This document shows, in pieces, positions 12,320-24,033 of a stretch of 64,000 nt of DNA. This DNA is from Motacilla alba alba (taxonomy: Eukaryota; Chordata; Aves; Passeriformes; Motacillidae). The position numbers were made by a program, and so were the translations under genes. The stretch spans positions 32,757,129-32,821,128 of the forward strand of contig NC_052016.1 in assembly GCF_015832195.1 (NCBI RefSeq), given 5' to 3'. The notes beneath the pieces are model-generated. The model had not been told where the DNA came from. It saw nothing but the letters and a program-made list of their open reading frames with translations, and ran no database searches. Positions within the stretch are counted from its first letter, which is position 1. Each line of letters starts with the position of its first letter.

Positions 12320-12420
12320 ATCCAGATATCAGGTCAGACATATCTACTGCATGGCCTTGGGTAGGACTCTCTTTGCCTTAGTTCTTTGCTTACAAAATGG
12401 AATGTGTGTTGTTGTTGCTA
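12320..12420 (+). repeat. MIR-like SINE fossil
   Basis: TGGCCTTGGGTAGGACTCTC (12352 onward) followed by TGCCTTAGTTCTTTGC and then ACAAAATGGAATG matches the order of MIR consensus words GACCTTGGGCAAGTCACTT, TGCCTCAGTTTCC and GTAAAATGGG. The upstream tRNA-like part is not clear. This is the more convincing of the short MIR-type remnants in this window. Confidence 0.45.
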
Positions 12421-13639
12421 TGCCATATGTTTAAACCAAGGCCCTTTTACAATTACGTCTTACCCGAAATTTAGGAGGGCAGGATCTTAGACTGGACTTG
12501 AGCCCTTAAACATGATCAGTAATACCTATGAATATATGTTCCCTCATATGAGAGTCACACTATCACAACAGTCACAGAGAAAAACTAAAGAAGAATGAAA
12601 ATAAACTCTAAAATGAGCAGGATGGTATCTTTGAGCTTGAGGGTTTCCATACTCATATACTAAGGACATTTTATTTGCTTTCTCATTACTTTAATTAGGA
12701 TGTTACCTCCCCCAGCCTAAAGGTGAGAATGCTCTGATCCCCTCAGAAGGCTTCATGACTTACTTCTGCCCAGAACCTTCCTGGAAAGGTTACTGCCAGG
12801 GTCCAGCAGCATGTACCTTTGATCATAACCCATCATAGGTCCCTGTGTCACTGAGCAAGCAATGGGCTAGCAGTCCTAACAAATTATGCTCAGATGAGTG
12901 TGATCAGACAAGGACATTTGATGGAGTACTGAAAGGAGCTCTGCCACTCTACCAGGAATCAGCCTGGCACATAGATAGTCCATGCCCAGGATAACATACA
13001 AATAGCACCCAAATTTCGTGTCGTCCCTTGCCATTCTTCTTTGCCATTGCTTCTCCTTTACCAAAAGGCACTACCCCGAGAAAGATATAATTGCCCTATT
13101 TGACCCATACAATTCTAGGAACTGAGGGCAAAGCTTCTGAATTTCTTCTAAGCACACCTTCCTCCTCTACCCTGTCTCAATTCTGTTTTATTAGGTGTTG
13201 CTATTACTTGGTCCATCACAGCAAATGACCTCTAAGCTTTTCTTTATACCATATTCTCCTTGGTGCCAGGTTTGTATGTTAATAATTTTCTCAGCACACA
13301 TGCACATTTAAAATAAGATAGATTTTCTCTGCTGCAGACAGATACAGCTCTTCTCAGTAATTCATTATGCTACTATCTCCAAAGCTGTTTCTTTGAGAAA
13401 TATGTGTAGAGACTTGTATTAACCGTGTAGACTTTTCATGATGATAACTGATGATTTGTTTGACTAGGTCTCTTACGTATCAATCTAACTATTTTGTAGT
13501 TTGCCTGTGATTTATTTTTGGCTGTCTTAATAAAGTTCCAATATTATTTTCAGTAATCAATCTGCTTTCCCTAAACTAGTGTTAAATTCTTTTTTGAATT
13601 GAGTGAGAGTTTGAGCAAAGAATTTATCCCATAAAACTA
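12421..13639. other. Unannotated AT-rich non-coding stretch
   Basis: No gene or repeat family recognised. AT content rises toward 13500. Confidence 0.55.
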
Positions 13640-14250
13640 CTGATCTGAAAGTTATCAATATATTTCTAAATGTCCAAGTACAAGTAAATTGAAATGTGAG
13701 ACTTTTACCATCAGTTGACATTTAAATATATGCATGTTTTCAAGTACAAAGTAATTACTTTAAGCAGTAATAGAGCATTTCTCATAAGATATATTAAAGA
13801 AACACCAACAATGAAATTGCTAATGTTGCAATTTAATTATAAACCCTTCTATATGCCAGCACATCTTCACTATTACTTTTGCTGCCAGTCTTGATCTGTA
13901 GCATGCTGTTTAATGCAATTTACTATGCATTTTTTGTACAAATTACTTTCATAGCTTCTGTTTATCTGCCATATATGGGAAAGCATGGACGCACAAAAGA
14001 TGATACATAACGGTGATTAAGGTTGAAGAAAAAAATATGACAGCAACACTGCATTCTGTGAAAACCTTTGTGGAGCCACACACTGAAAAGGGGGAACACA
14101 GACTTACAAGAGACCAGCAGCAAGAGCAATAGTTCAACTGTAATTTTGGAAAGCAATTTTCGTGTAGCCATTATAAGGCAGATCCAAATGATTTCGCAAT
14201 AAACATGAATATTCATTATCAATATGAATGCATTCACCACCAACTCCTTT
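13640..14250. promoter_or_regulatory. AT-rich putative regulatory block with CArG box
   Basis: The block carries a perfect SRF-type CArG box, CCATATATGG at 13969-13978. Near 14203-14237 it has octamer/POU-like palindromic words (ATGAATATTCAT, ATGCATTC). Several TAATTA/AGTAATTAC homeodomain-like words lie between 13745 and 13850. There is no repeat signature and no open frame of note. Complex, non-repetitive AT-rich sequence like this is typical of conserved non-coding elements, but conservation was not measured and single motifs are common by chance. Confidence 0.3.
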
Positions 14251-15587
14251 GTTTCCATGCAAGGTTTCACATACAATCTAGCTTGGCTATCCCCTGGCCT
14301 AAGCCAGGGATAATTTAAGTACTGAAATTTAACAGTTTCTTAATACAACATTTAGCTTCACTGTTACTAAAGATTAGAAAGGAAGAGCTTAGATCACCTA
14401 GGACTTCTCCCTGAGGGAAGCAGTGAGACATTTCACCCATAAATTCCCCATTTCTGATTCAAAAACTTATGAGTGAAGCAAAGAAAACATTTCAGAGAGA
14501 CATCTGATGATGATTTGAAAACTACAAGTGATGTAGAGCTGAACACATCCTTGGGTAATCTAATTTATTTTATGAAATGAATACAGGCAATAAAGAGATT
14601 CCTGTATACACAGGTGCACACACCCATACACCCAAAACAAAAGCACCTTCATGATTCTGTCTGTCACAATATCAACTAGTACCAGTCAGTGGGCTTTAGT
14701 AACTGTTGAAGCATATTCACTGCTGATGGAAGAAACCTTTCCTGGTTTTGCCCTCTAAAATGCACCTGGCACTCAGCACAAGCCCTTAACCCATATTAAT
14801 TTCATAAAGCACTTCTAATGCTGCTATGAGCTCAGGAAGATGCAGCACATCACCATCAGCAAGGCTGCTGTCAGTGTCTGTGAGTTAGTTCTGTTCTTGC
14901 TGTCAGATGGCCGTGATGGCTTGTTCAGCTCATATGTGGGGCTTGCAGAGAAGTGGGTGCAAGGCAAGTCACAAGGAGGGATGCAGTCCAACTCAAGCTT
15001 GTCCTGTGCACAGCCCTAGACTATCAAATGTGAAACAGATCTGTCAACCACACAGCAGAGTGAATGCTCCACCTCTTGTCAGGCATCATATACCCATGGG
15101 ACTGGTGTATTTCCAAAAACACGGGCCTCTTTCAAACCCAAACTGGGTGGTTCCCAGCAGTTCTGTTACAGAAAGGAAAATCCTCCTCCTGCCTGCCCTT
15201 CTCCACCCACTGCTCTCAAGGGAGGACAGGCAGGAGGAGAAAAGTGCAGTAAGCATGAAGAGGGGCTTGTGTGCACATGCTCAGGCACAGGTGCAAAAGC
15301 ATGAAAGCACTCACAAGTGTATGTGAAATGAAGACAAAAATAGGCAAGAGGGCACACTGAAATAAAGGATCAGCAATCAGGACGCAAATATGGAAATGTA
15401 GGAGAAATTGATCAAGAGGGAGTAAATTGGCAAGAAAGAGAGAGAAAGCGTTTGGAGGTCTGACAGTACAGACCAGTACACATGGGAACATTAGGAATTG
15501 AACACAAACACACACACAGAGTACCACACACCAGAATAAGCACAAGTGACAAATCACAAACTCATTTGGGTGACAAAAGAACTCTGG
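14251..15587. other. Unannotated non-coding stretch
   Basis: No supported gene. A short imperfect hairpin (TATCCCCTGGC / GCCAGGGATA) sits at 14288-14312. Open frames at 14907-15326 (plus) and 15216-15665 (minus) overlap each other on opposite strands and look like chance; the minus frame runs into the CR1 copy. Confidence 0.55.
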
Positions 15588-16025
15588 TGCATCATCCAGG
15601 CCATTCCTGCACATTGTGGCAGATCTGATTGCACCTAAACCATCCCAGACAGATGGGTGACTCATCCCTGCCTTGAATATCTCCTGTGCTGGTAGCTCTA
15701 CAGCATGCCTTGGCAGGCTGTTCTGTCGCCAAACTGTTCCTAGAGTTATAAAGTTTTCCCTGATATTTTTTTACTAACTGTTCCCTGTTGTAGCTCAGGA
15801 CCATTATGTCTTAGGCCTGTTTGTACCAACCACTGAGAAAAATGGATCCCCATCCTCTCAGTAGCGTTTCTTTATGGATTTGCAGGCAGTGATTACATCT
15901 CCCTTCACACATCTTTCCTCCTCAATGAATATATACCAGTCTCCTTAATCTTCTCATTTATGCTACATTTTCCAAACCTATCATTTATTTTTTGTCACTC
16001 TTCCTGGAGATTCCTTCAACCTAGT
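15588..16025 (-). mobile_element. CR1 LINE, 3' fragment, antisense
   Basis: Read on the minus strand this is the 3' end of a CR1 non-LTR retrotransposon. The text includes the words for a plotted AAGATGTGTGAAGGGAGATG block, then CTAGGAACAGTTTGGCGACA, then GGAGATATTCAAGGCAGGG, all in CR1 order. It covers the end of the reverse-transcriptase frame and the 3' UTR, and the 5' part is missing as in most CR1 copies (5' truncation during target-primed reverse transcription). Substitutions and stops make it inactive. The 3' boundary near 15588 is approximate. CR1 is the dominant LINE of birds and also occurs in turtles and crocodilians. Confidence 0.85.
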
Positions 16026-18529
16026 GCAGCTTTGGGGCTGAGAGGAGACAGCATTTATTCAGCTTCCTGCCTCTTGCCTGTGCCATGTCCATCATGAAAG
16101 TTTGAGGACTGGCTTTATTTTCTTTCCTGAATACCATTTGCTTGCCTGAATACCTCTGGCTTTATTCTCCTGAAAGATTCTGCTATGTGCAGAGACAGAC
16201 AAACACACATATGCATGTGAACGCAGTTCTGCACACCTATTTTTATTTTTATTTTATATATTATATAGATTGATATAAGTTCCTCACCTAGTAGAGATTC
16301 CAACGTTAAGAGCTGGCTTAAAAGATAAGCTGGGCCAGCTGTAAAGAAGGGCACCTCAAACAGAGAATGAGGAAGATGACAATGTAACATTACACACTGG
16401 AAGAAGCCCCATTTGATGGTATCCTGATAATGGACTGAACACTTGATTATTATTCAAAACTGTGCAGACCATATCCATTTCATAGTGCTCATTTGTCTTC
16501 CGGACCCCTGCACACTGCATCCATCATTCTTCCCTCCTCCTTTAAAGCCTTCACTTACACGACTGGTTAGCCTACTGCTCAACAGGTCTGGCCCCCTATT
16601 GTTATAGTGATGTGTATGAATGGTTTCTACACAATGCAAAAATGCCTTCGGCACTATGATTTTAGTTGCAAATGGATAACCTACATGAGGAAGAAATCAA
16701 GAAAGGAAGGACTGAGTAGGTCATTTGAGATATTATGCAGCTGCCTCCAATTGCTCACTTCAGTTTCTGAAAAGCCTCTTGGGGATTGAATTAGAAGATG
16801 GACCTTTAAAAACATCTGGAGAGAATATCCACTCGAGCACCCAAGAATGCCATAGCATTTCCTTTATGGATTTCACAGAGAGAGCAAGTCCCAAGTAAAA
16901 TGCATAACAAACACAACACACCAGGCCTTTGTGAAAAGACATTATGACAATAAAGTGACAATCATTTCAAAGAGTCCCTGATTTCCATCTACAATCAGCT
17001 ACTCACAAAAGCATGCCATTCCTACACCTAACAGCCCCACCTGAAGGTCAGCACTGTGACACACTCTACCAGAGCACCACTGGCCACTCTTTCACACCTC
17101 AGAACTAGAGGGTGTGATGAACAGATAAGACTTTGGCTCTAGGGATTGTGAGACAGAGGCCAGGCTCTGAGAAAGTCATCTGTAACCAGTTATAGCTACA
17201 GCCTTATCGCCAATGACAGCAAGTTATAGATGTGTCTGTGTGGCAGGCTAATAGTCAATAATATTTCTTTTCAATACCCTACAGCAACATCAAGCCAAGC
17301 ATGGTGTTTATTAAGTCTCATGGAATTTCCTGTCTGTTCTAGAATCTGTAAGGTTTCACCCAATTGCTCCAGTCTTAAAAGAAAATCTGAAAAATCAGTT
17401 AAGAAATGGAGAAGTATCTCATTCCTCACAATGAAAAGAATATGAGATGTAAAATGTCACCACTTTGATGTGCTGGCAAACTTCCTGGAATCAGTCAACC
17501 AAAGATAACTATGTTTATAAATATTTGAGATATGAAGATACTGTATATAGATTGCATTTTTATTATTATTATAAAAGTGTTTGGGGTTTTTTTTTAAATT
17601 GAAAGAAATAGCTCTGCAGTATATTCTAAATGCATACATTAGAATATTTTTTGCTGTGTGGAGCATGTTTTAATAAGGAAGAACCTGAATTCTATTTTCT
17701 CTCTACCCCTTGATCAGAGTAAAGTGGCTATTCCTTTCTCAACTTCTCCCAGAAAGAGGTGCTATGAGGCTGGTGGAACAGCACTGGAGTTGCCAGCAGC
17801 TGTGGCAGCACAGGGGAGCAGCAGTACGAAGGTTCCTTTATCTTAAGACTTTGTGCTGCTGACCCATAACCCCCCTATCTAAGAATCGCCCATGTAAAAT
17901 CAATAGCAATAACAAAATCCCCTGGAAAATTCATTGAGTCCCTTCACATGATACCGCCAGGACTGAGTGGGAGAAATACCTGGGGGTGACTAGAGCTTGT
18001 TTCTGTTGCTCCTGGCAGATTTTATTCAGGGCAAGGCCCAGGACTTGCTGCCCCTGGAACTTCACAATCCAGATAATTGCTTTTCTATTCTTTTTACAAC
18101 TGACATTTCATTCTTAAGACAGGAAAATTGCTGAAGTGCAATAGAAGGTGGCTCTCACAGCCATGTGAATTCAGTTCCTGCCCAGCTGGCCTCCACACTA
18201 TGCCAGTTTGGGACTTTTCACACCCAGCTCTGCCAACCCCTCTGCAGCATTCCCTGCTTTTCATGGCCTCAGGCAAGCTCATGTGCACAGGTCTGCTTGG
18301 AGATGAACCTCAGCTGCACCCTACAACCACACTTCATACAAAGCCTTGCCCCTCTGCAGTCCCACTAATGCACACTGATCCTGAGCAAAAGCCCTGTCTG
18401 CTATTTCCATTCCTGTGTAAATCCATTCCTGTTTAATTGCTGGCTCTCCCATCTTGCAGCTTTATTGACATCTACATTTTCATTTTTCATCTTTTCTTGA
18501 TTCCCAGCCTTTTTCCCATTATTCCCTGT
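16026..18529. other. Unannotated non-coding stretch
   Basis: No supported gene or repeat family. Contains short AT runs (for example T9 near 17588 and a TAT microsatellite-like patch near 17561). Confidence 0.55.
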
Positions 18530-18610
18530 GACAACAGACAGCCTGCCACAACCAATTTCACTTCCACTCAGCTTTCTAAACCTCATCTGAAAAACAAGTA
18601 TTACCCCACT
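18530..18610 (+). repeat. Possible MIR-like remnant
   Basis: CTCAGCTTTCTAAACCTCAT (18567 onward) followed by CTGAAAAACAAGTATTAC resembles the MIR words CTCAGTTTCC, TCATCTGTAAAATGG and GATAATAC in the correct order. Short and diverged. Confidence 0.3.
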
Positions 18611-21600
18611 AGAAAACCAACCTGAAATCTATTGTCAACTGACTTCATGAAACAGAGGTAAACAATTAAGGCACGGCGTTTGCAATAATAACCCTGCAGA
18701 GCATTAACTCCCTGTCATTTGAGTCCTGGATTAATGGTGCCAATTTGTGTCAGCCCTGGCTAGGACATCAGCCCATTCTCACCCACCAGAAGGGTCTCTC
18801 CAAGCGCAGGGAGGCTCTCTCTTGCCTTTCTTATAATGGCTTTTCACCTTCTGCTTCCTTGACAACCATTCACTCCACAGCCCAGTGGGAGGGAGGGCCT
18901 GACTTTCATCCCAGTCAGTTACCAGCTTGTGGCAAATTCCAGTGAATGCCAGCATTCACCACCATTCAGTGCAGATGTAAGTCTCACTGGATATTTCACT
19001 AGATAGTCAAACACCCTCCCAAAGTAAGGGCAGAGAGTCTACACAGAAACAGCTGGAGGGAGACCTTGCATCATTTCTCTGTTATTAAATATGACTTATG
19101 TTGCATTCTTTAAGAGGATGAAGGAAAATTGTGCTCACATTTGTATACATGCTTATTTGTGTTTGGGGGAATCAGGATTGCCAGCATTCAAGATCAATCA
19201 GCCCTCAACAGGGTTCAAGGTTTGGAGAATCATGCCTCGTTTGCTTTGTCATTGTAAATGTTAACTAAACATAGCTCTGGGGAGAGATGCCAGTTCAATA
19301 GCTCTGGAGATTACTCGGCCAAATTCTTTTTTCAGTCTCAGCACTGTAGACTCCGAGCAATTCCAACTACCATCAGCAGAGCTATGAATCCAGAATTGCA
19401 GTCAGGGTGGATTTTGGTACTACAACTATCTGTTCTCACCCACAGCAAGAAGATGACCTAGTTTACCCCACAGCAGTGCTCCCAACGAGCTCAGAGAGAC
19501 CCACTTTTAAATCCACAACAGATACAGCACTGGCAGCAACAGTGCTTGGTTTATCAAAGTGGAAGCCATAATATGTCCCCCGCACCACAAACGTGCCTCA
19601 CATTTTATCACAATCCCTGCTGGAAAGACCAACCCTGCTTCATAGCTTGCATAGAATAAAGTCACAATTAGCTCCAAGGAGATGGACTCATGCCTAGTCA
19701 TGCCCATTTGAACCAATAGATTTCAACTGAAGGATAATTGCAACAAAATCAAGCACTCTGAATAAAGATAAGAACAGCATAAAGAATTGGAGTACACGGA
19801 TGTGGCCATGGTGACCCTATGCAGTTGTCAACAATATAAGCCTGCTATACACTATGCTGAGAAGGACTATGGCATTCCCTGCCTCTCCCAGTTCACTTCA
19901 GAGTTGCCTGAACCTATGCTGGAAGTTCCTAATCTGCAGCTCTTGCTAGGTTTTGGCTGTCTCTGCTCAAGGCATCAGGATACCTGAAGAGCTCCAAGGC
20001 AGACCAGGTTTTCTCCAGACTTCTCTGTGTCACAGCCAAGAGTCTGCAAGCCCAAAGGAACATTGGGCTCAATGCCCTCATTTCCCAATTTTCCTTTTCA
20101 TTGGAAATGCCAATATTTAATGAGATCAGAGTCATTATTTAATGAGATCAGAGTCATTTACAGAGAGAAAATGTAACTTTTGGAATCTGTTTTGAAATGA
20201 AGGAGTGAACTAGTTCACTGAACAATTCATTCTCTTTCTCCATACCTTCATCACTGTGGACTTTCTGCACTGCACATGTGATGATTTATGATGTCAACAT
20301 CATCATGAAGCTCTCTCACTATTTCACAAAAAGCCTTAAAAAGAGACTGTTTTGGCTCGGTAGTGTTGGGTGAGATTCAGTATTAAAGCACCATGTGTTT
20401 GGAGATGCAGCCATCATTTAGTATAAAGGATGTGTGTTTTGCCACCTGTGGTGTGGAGAGTAGGTGTTTCTGGACCATGGTGGCCTAAAAGTGAAGAGTG
20501 GGACTTGAAAATTTCTACTAAAAGCAGATGACTGTCACAACTCTCTTTGCTGTCCCATTTGTATCCATAAGTTCCCAAAACCAGAGACTTTAATCACAAT
20601 TGAACCTTTCTTCAGCCCCCTTTTTGTGTATGTAGAGTTGCCTGGAGGAGGGAGGGCATCAGTTTTCTCTGTTTGGAGCTCTCATGTGAGAACATGCAGG
20701 ACATTATCTTCACTCCTGAGCACCTCATTATGCAAAATATATTGACAAAAATGAACAAGAGCAGAGCAGAGCAACAAAACAGTCAGATAATTAGAGCAGT
20801 CAAAGAATGAAAGAGTCAAATATGCCTGTTGTGGCTGTGAATAGAAGACAGGATATCAATATGAATAAAACAAAGGGAAAAAAGCAAACTCAGACCAAAC
20901 CTGAGACAAACTTCCTGACAGCAAGGTATGGCAGTAGGTTGTGGAATATCTCCTAAAAAATTCAACTGGGTCCTTGCTGCTAGAGAACATTTCAGAGGAA
21001 ACCCAGCTCAGTGCCCAAGAGGCAGTCCTGCCCTGCAGCAGGGCCTAGCTACAGTTAGCACTCCTTGCACTTTTAAATGGATGTTTCCATCCATGTTCCA
21101 TGTCCTGAGCTCACAAGCAGCATGTCACTGTGCAGATGTTCAGCAGATGTCATCTCCCTCCCTCTGGTGGTTAAAGTGATTTCAGGATAAGCTGGTAATT
21201 AGTCCCTGAAAGGCTGTGTGCAGAATGCACACAGGAGGGTGCAGTATGTTGCACTCTGGTGCAACTGAGAGCCAGAGCTCATCCAGGTAAAATGTTAAGC
21301 CGTGGTGATGATGAAAACTGATTTCTTGATGCATTTGTGCACACTCACTCCTTGAGTCACTGCTGGGGAAGCTCCAGGAGAGGCTCCACTGAGCAGCACT
21401 GTCAGTGCCTGACTGTATTTGCCATGGCATTCATCCAGTGCCTTATCCTGTGTGGGACAGCAGTCAGCACCAGATGCTTCAGGGAAGGTACAAATGCACC
21501 ACGTGGACAGATGCGGAACAGCTTGTCCCTCTATGCCAGGCTTTGTCCTGGGTTTTGAGACCTAGAGAAACCTTAAACCTTACTGACCGCATGTGACTGG

Positions 21601-22654
21601 CTCTCCTTCCCAGAATGTATTCTCCTTGATTAGGACAACTCTGAATACTCTCAATGGATACAGGATCTTTTTTATTTCTGCTTTTTTAGTCCTGCTGAAA
21701 GATGGCTATTAATGATGGTACGAGACAATGATTTCTCCAGCCAACCTGCCTGTTACGGGGAAAAAAATACTCCCACTTTTTCATCCTGTAGTGTCATCAA
21801 ACGTCTCCTTGTTCTTTCGTCTGAAAACTGAAGCACTCTCCTATGAACATACAAACTTTTACATATCCCTTCTTCTTGGCAACATACAAGCTGTGTGGGT
21901 CCCAGACTTTCAAAGAACTTTATCTTTGCATGAGAATTCTCGCAGGCACATCATTATTCCCATCACTCTGCTCTCAGATATCTCTTGTCTGAGACAACGT
22001 GGCCAGTCCTGTATGCATTTTTTTGCAAGTGAGGTACCAGCACTGGCAGTTTGGGATTGATCCATCCACCACCATATTAACATGCTGCCAAGCTGTCCCC
22101 ACAGTCCTGCTTCTCTCTGCTTTGAGAAGTAGCACAGCAGTGCTCTGGCAGTCTCTGTCTTTCCTTGTGGCCTTCTCAACCTTTGTGGTTTTTATTCAGG
22201 CCTTCCCTTCATATGCCCCGCACTTGGTGCTAATGTGGTGTGCATTCAAGAAGTGCATAAACAAAGGATGTAATTACTGTGCCTCTGTTTTGGGAATGGA
22301 TATATAAGTGAGTGGCCTTTTCAGGGCATTCCTGTGGAAAAAAAATTGTTGTGTTTTCACTAAAACTATCTATTAGTCTTTTCCATTATAATCAATAAAT
22401 CAGTTCCCTTTTTATATGGTGATGTTGGCTCAGCTGTGATTTTCTGATGACAAAATTCATTACTCAATTGTCTCAGCGCTTCCTTTCTAAGTTCAAAAAC
22501 ATCCATTAGCACCACTATGTGAAGCCCCATTAATCTGCTTTCATTATAATAATGTTCTTATTCTTTCTTAGCATCTTTATTGCATCCCACTCATCCTTGT
22601 TGTCTCATAGGAGCTTTTAATTAATGCACTAAGAACTGATACAAAGAACCAGCT

Positions 22655-22656
<2 letters not shown>
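18611..22656. other. Unannotated non-coding stretch
   Basis: No supported gene. Open frames reach about 110 codons (21728-22060) and overlap frames on the other strand. A two-copy tandem duplication at 20115-20158 is listed separately. Confidence 0.55.
20115..20158. repeat. Perfect 22-base tandem duplication
   Basis: The unit ATTTAATGAGATCAGAGTCA plus TT occurs at 20115-20136 and again, identical, at 20137-20158. Perfect identity suggests a recent slippage event or a length polymorphism. The unit contains a TGAGATCA/GAGTCA pair resembling degenerate AP-1 half-sites. Confidence 0.9.

Positions 22657-22688
<32 letters not shown>
22657..22688. repeat. Poly(T) run, 32 bases
   Basis: Uninterrupted run of 32 T, the longest homopolymer in the window. 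On the minus strand it would be a poly(A) tail, but I recognise no retroposed sequence next to it (to the right in plus coordinates). Confidence 0.9.
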
Positions 22689-22883
22689 CCCTTAGATCTA
22701 GCATTTTTGGGTACTGGACAGAAATTAACCGTATTTACTCAGGTGACCCTATTATAGAATGGAGAGAGCTGGCACATGATGTAGTTTGGATGCTTCAGAG
22801 CTGACTGGATTTTGCAGGGGAAAGTACAGTGAAAATAACTTTTTACAGGCTCCAAGTACTCATTTGCTATCATTCTACTACAG

Positions 22884-23023
22884 TCTCCTGAAAAACCTTT
22901 TCCAAAATGGGCAGAATCTTTCACACCTCTGCAATGCTGTGTCCAGATTTTGATTTGTTTCATAATGCAAATCAACAAATGTACCCTGCAGCAAAAGAAA
23001 CTGCTGGAAGGCTTCAAACTAAG
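22884..23023 (+). other. Weak candidate exon
   Basis: A 140-base segment lies between an acceptor (TCTACTACAG, ending 22883) and a good donor AAG|GTGAGA at 23024. A frame starting at ATG 22907 is open through the donor in phase 0 (39 codons, containing CPDFDLFHNANQQMY), with a stop upstream of the ATG inside the exon. I do not recognise the peptide. The acceptor tract is mediocre. It is most likely a chance pairing, or a lncRNA exon. Confidence 0.1.
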
Positions 23024-23415
23024 GTGAGAATGATTCCTCAGTTACTGAAGGCATCAAAAGTGATGTCTTACTCCCCTCCTTTGCCCACAAACCTGAGCTC
23101 TGCCTTGTCACTTATACCCATTCCACAAGAAAAGAAAATACGGTGCAGAATCACACAGATTTAGTGCCCCAGTTTCATTTCCCACCCCCTTAGTTTCTTC
23201 CCACCTGCAAGACTTAAGAAAAGAAAACAAACAAACACTTGCTGTTTCTACAGCAGACACATACAGTGACTCATAGATAGGTTATGGTAGTTGTAAAGCC
23301 CCTGGGCCTTGAGTCAAAAAAATGTATTTTTTAGTCCTACATGCAACACATTTCCAAAGAGGCAAAAACAGTTTTCTTGGGAGCAAGAGCTTGGAACTGG
23401 TTGCTGGCAATTTGA

Positions 23416-24033
23416 CTATGTATATCTTACATAGTAAGATTGAGATTTCCTTTCTGTGAAGGAAGATGGCATACATTTGGGTGAGGGATTTAAACCAGAT
23501 TTAAAACTATTTTTCCCTGTCCTTCCAGCATGTGTTAGCATAGGAGACAAGAAACAACAATGAGGAATATTAAATTTCCTTCCTTTGCTTCTCACAAAGG
23601 GACAAACAAAATTAGTGAACAATGGTTTTCTGGACCCTTCTAATGAAATCACCCCTGCACCTTTAACGTTGTTAGTAAATGGAAAATTGGCATGTTTACT
23701 TCCTTCTAGGAGACCAAATGTAGAACTGCCTAGAAAAACAGGCAAACAAAGGGATACGTTGTGAGCTGATATCTCTGACAAGTGAGAGGGAATGAAAAAA
23801 AATGTACACATATTATAAAATTTATCATTAAAAAATAGAAAACCCAAACCCAAGAACTTTGCATGATACTTCAAAAGAAAAGAAGGAAAGGGGAGGTGGA
23901 AAGGGAGAACAAAAGGAAAAAAAAATCTGTCAAGAATTTTTTCACTGCATCCAAAATGCCTCAGTGAGCTGGGATACAGAAACAAGCTAATTACTGTCTT
24001 TCTTTTACTCTTCCAGTTCTGAACTCCACACAC
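23416..24033 (-). other. Longest open frame in the window (205 codons), probably chance
   Basis: This ATG-started frame is the longest in the window. The product is phenylalanine-, leucine- and serine-rich, partly because it reads purine tracts at 23870-23930 in antisense. I see no signal peptide followed by a coherent domain, no catalytic motif and no repeat-protein pattern. No promoter or CpG-rich start is visible. Given 64 kb and six frames, one frame of this length is not surprising. A retrogene relic or young gene cannot be excluded by eye. Confidence 0.1.

Noticed and set aside
15216..15665. 149-codon cysteine/valine-rich minus-strand frame as a gene
   Set aside because: It runs into the CR1 fragment and its VCVCVCV segment translates a CA-rich patch.
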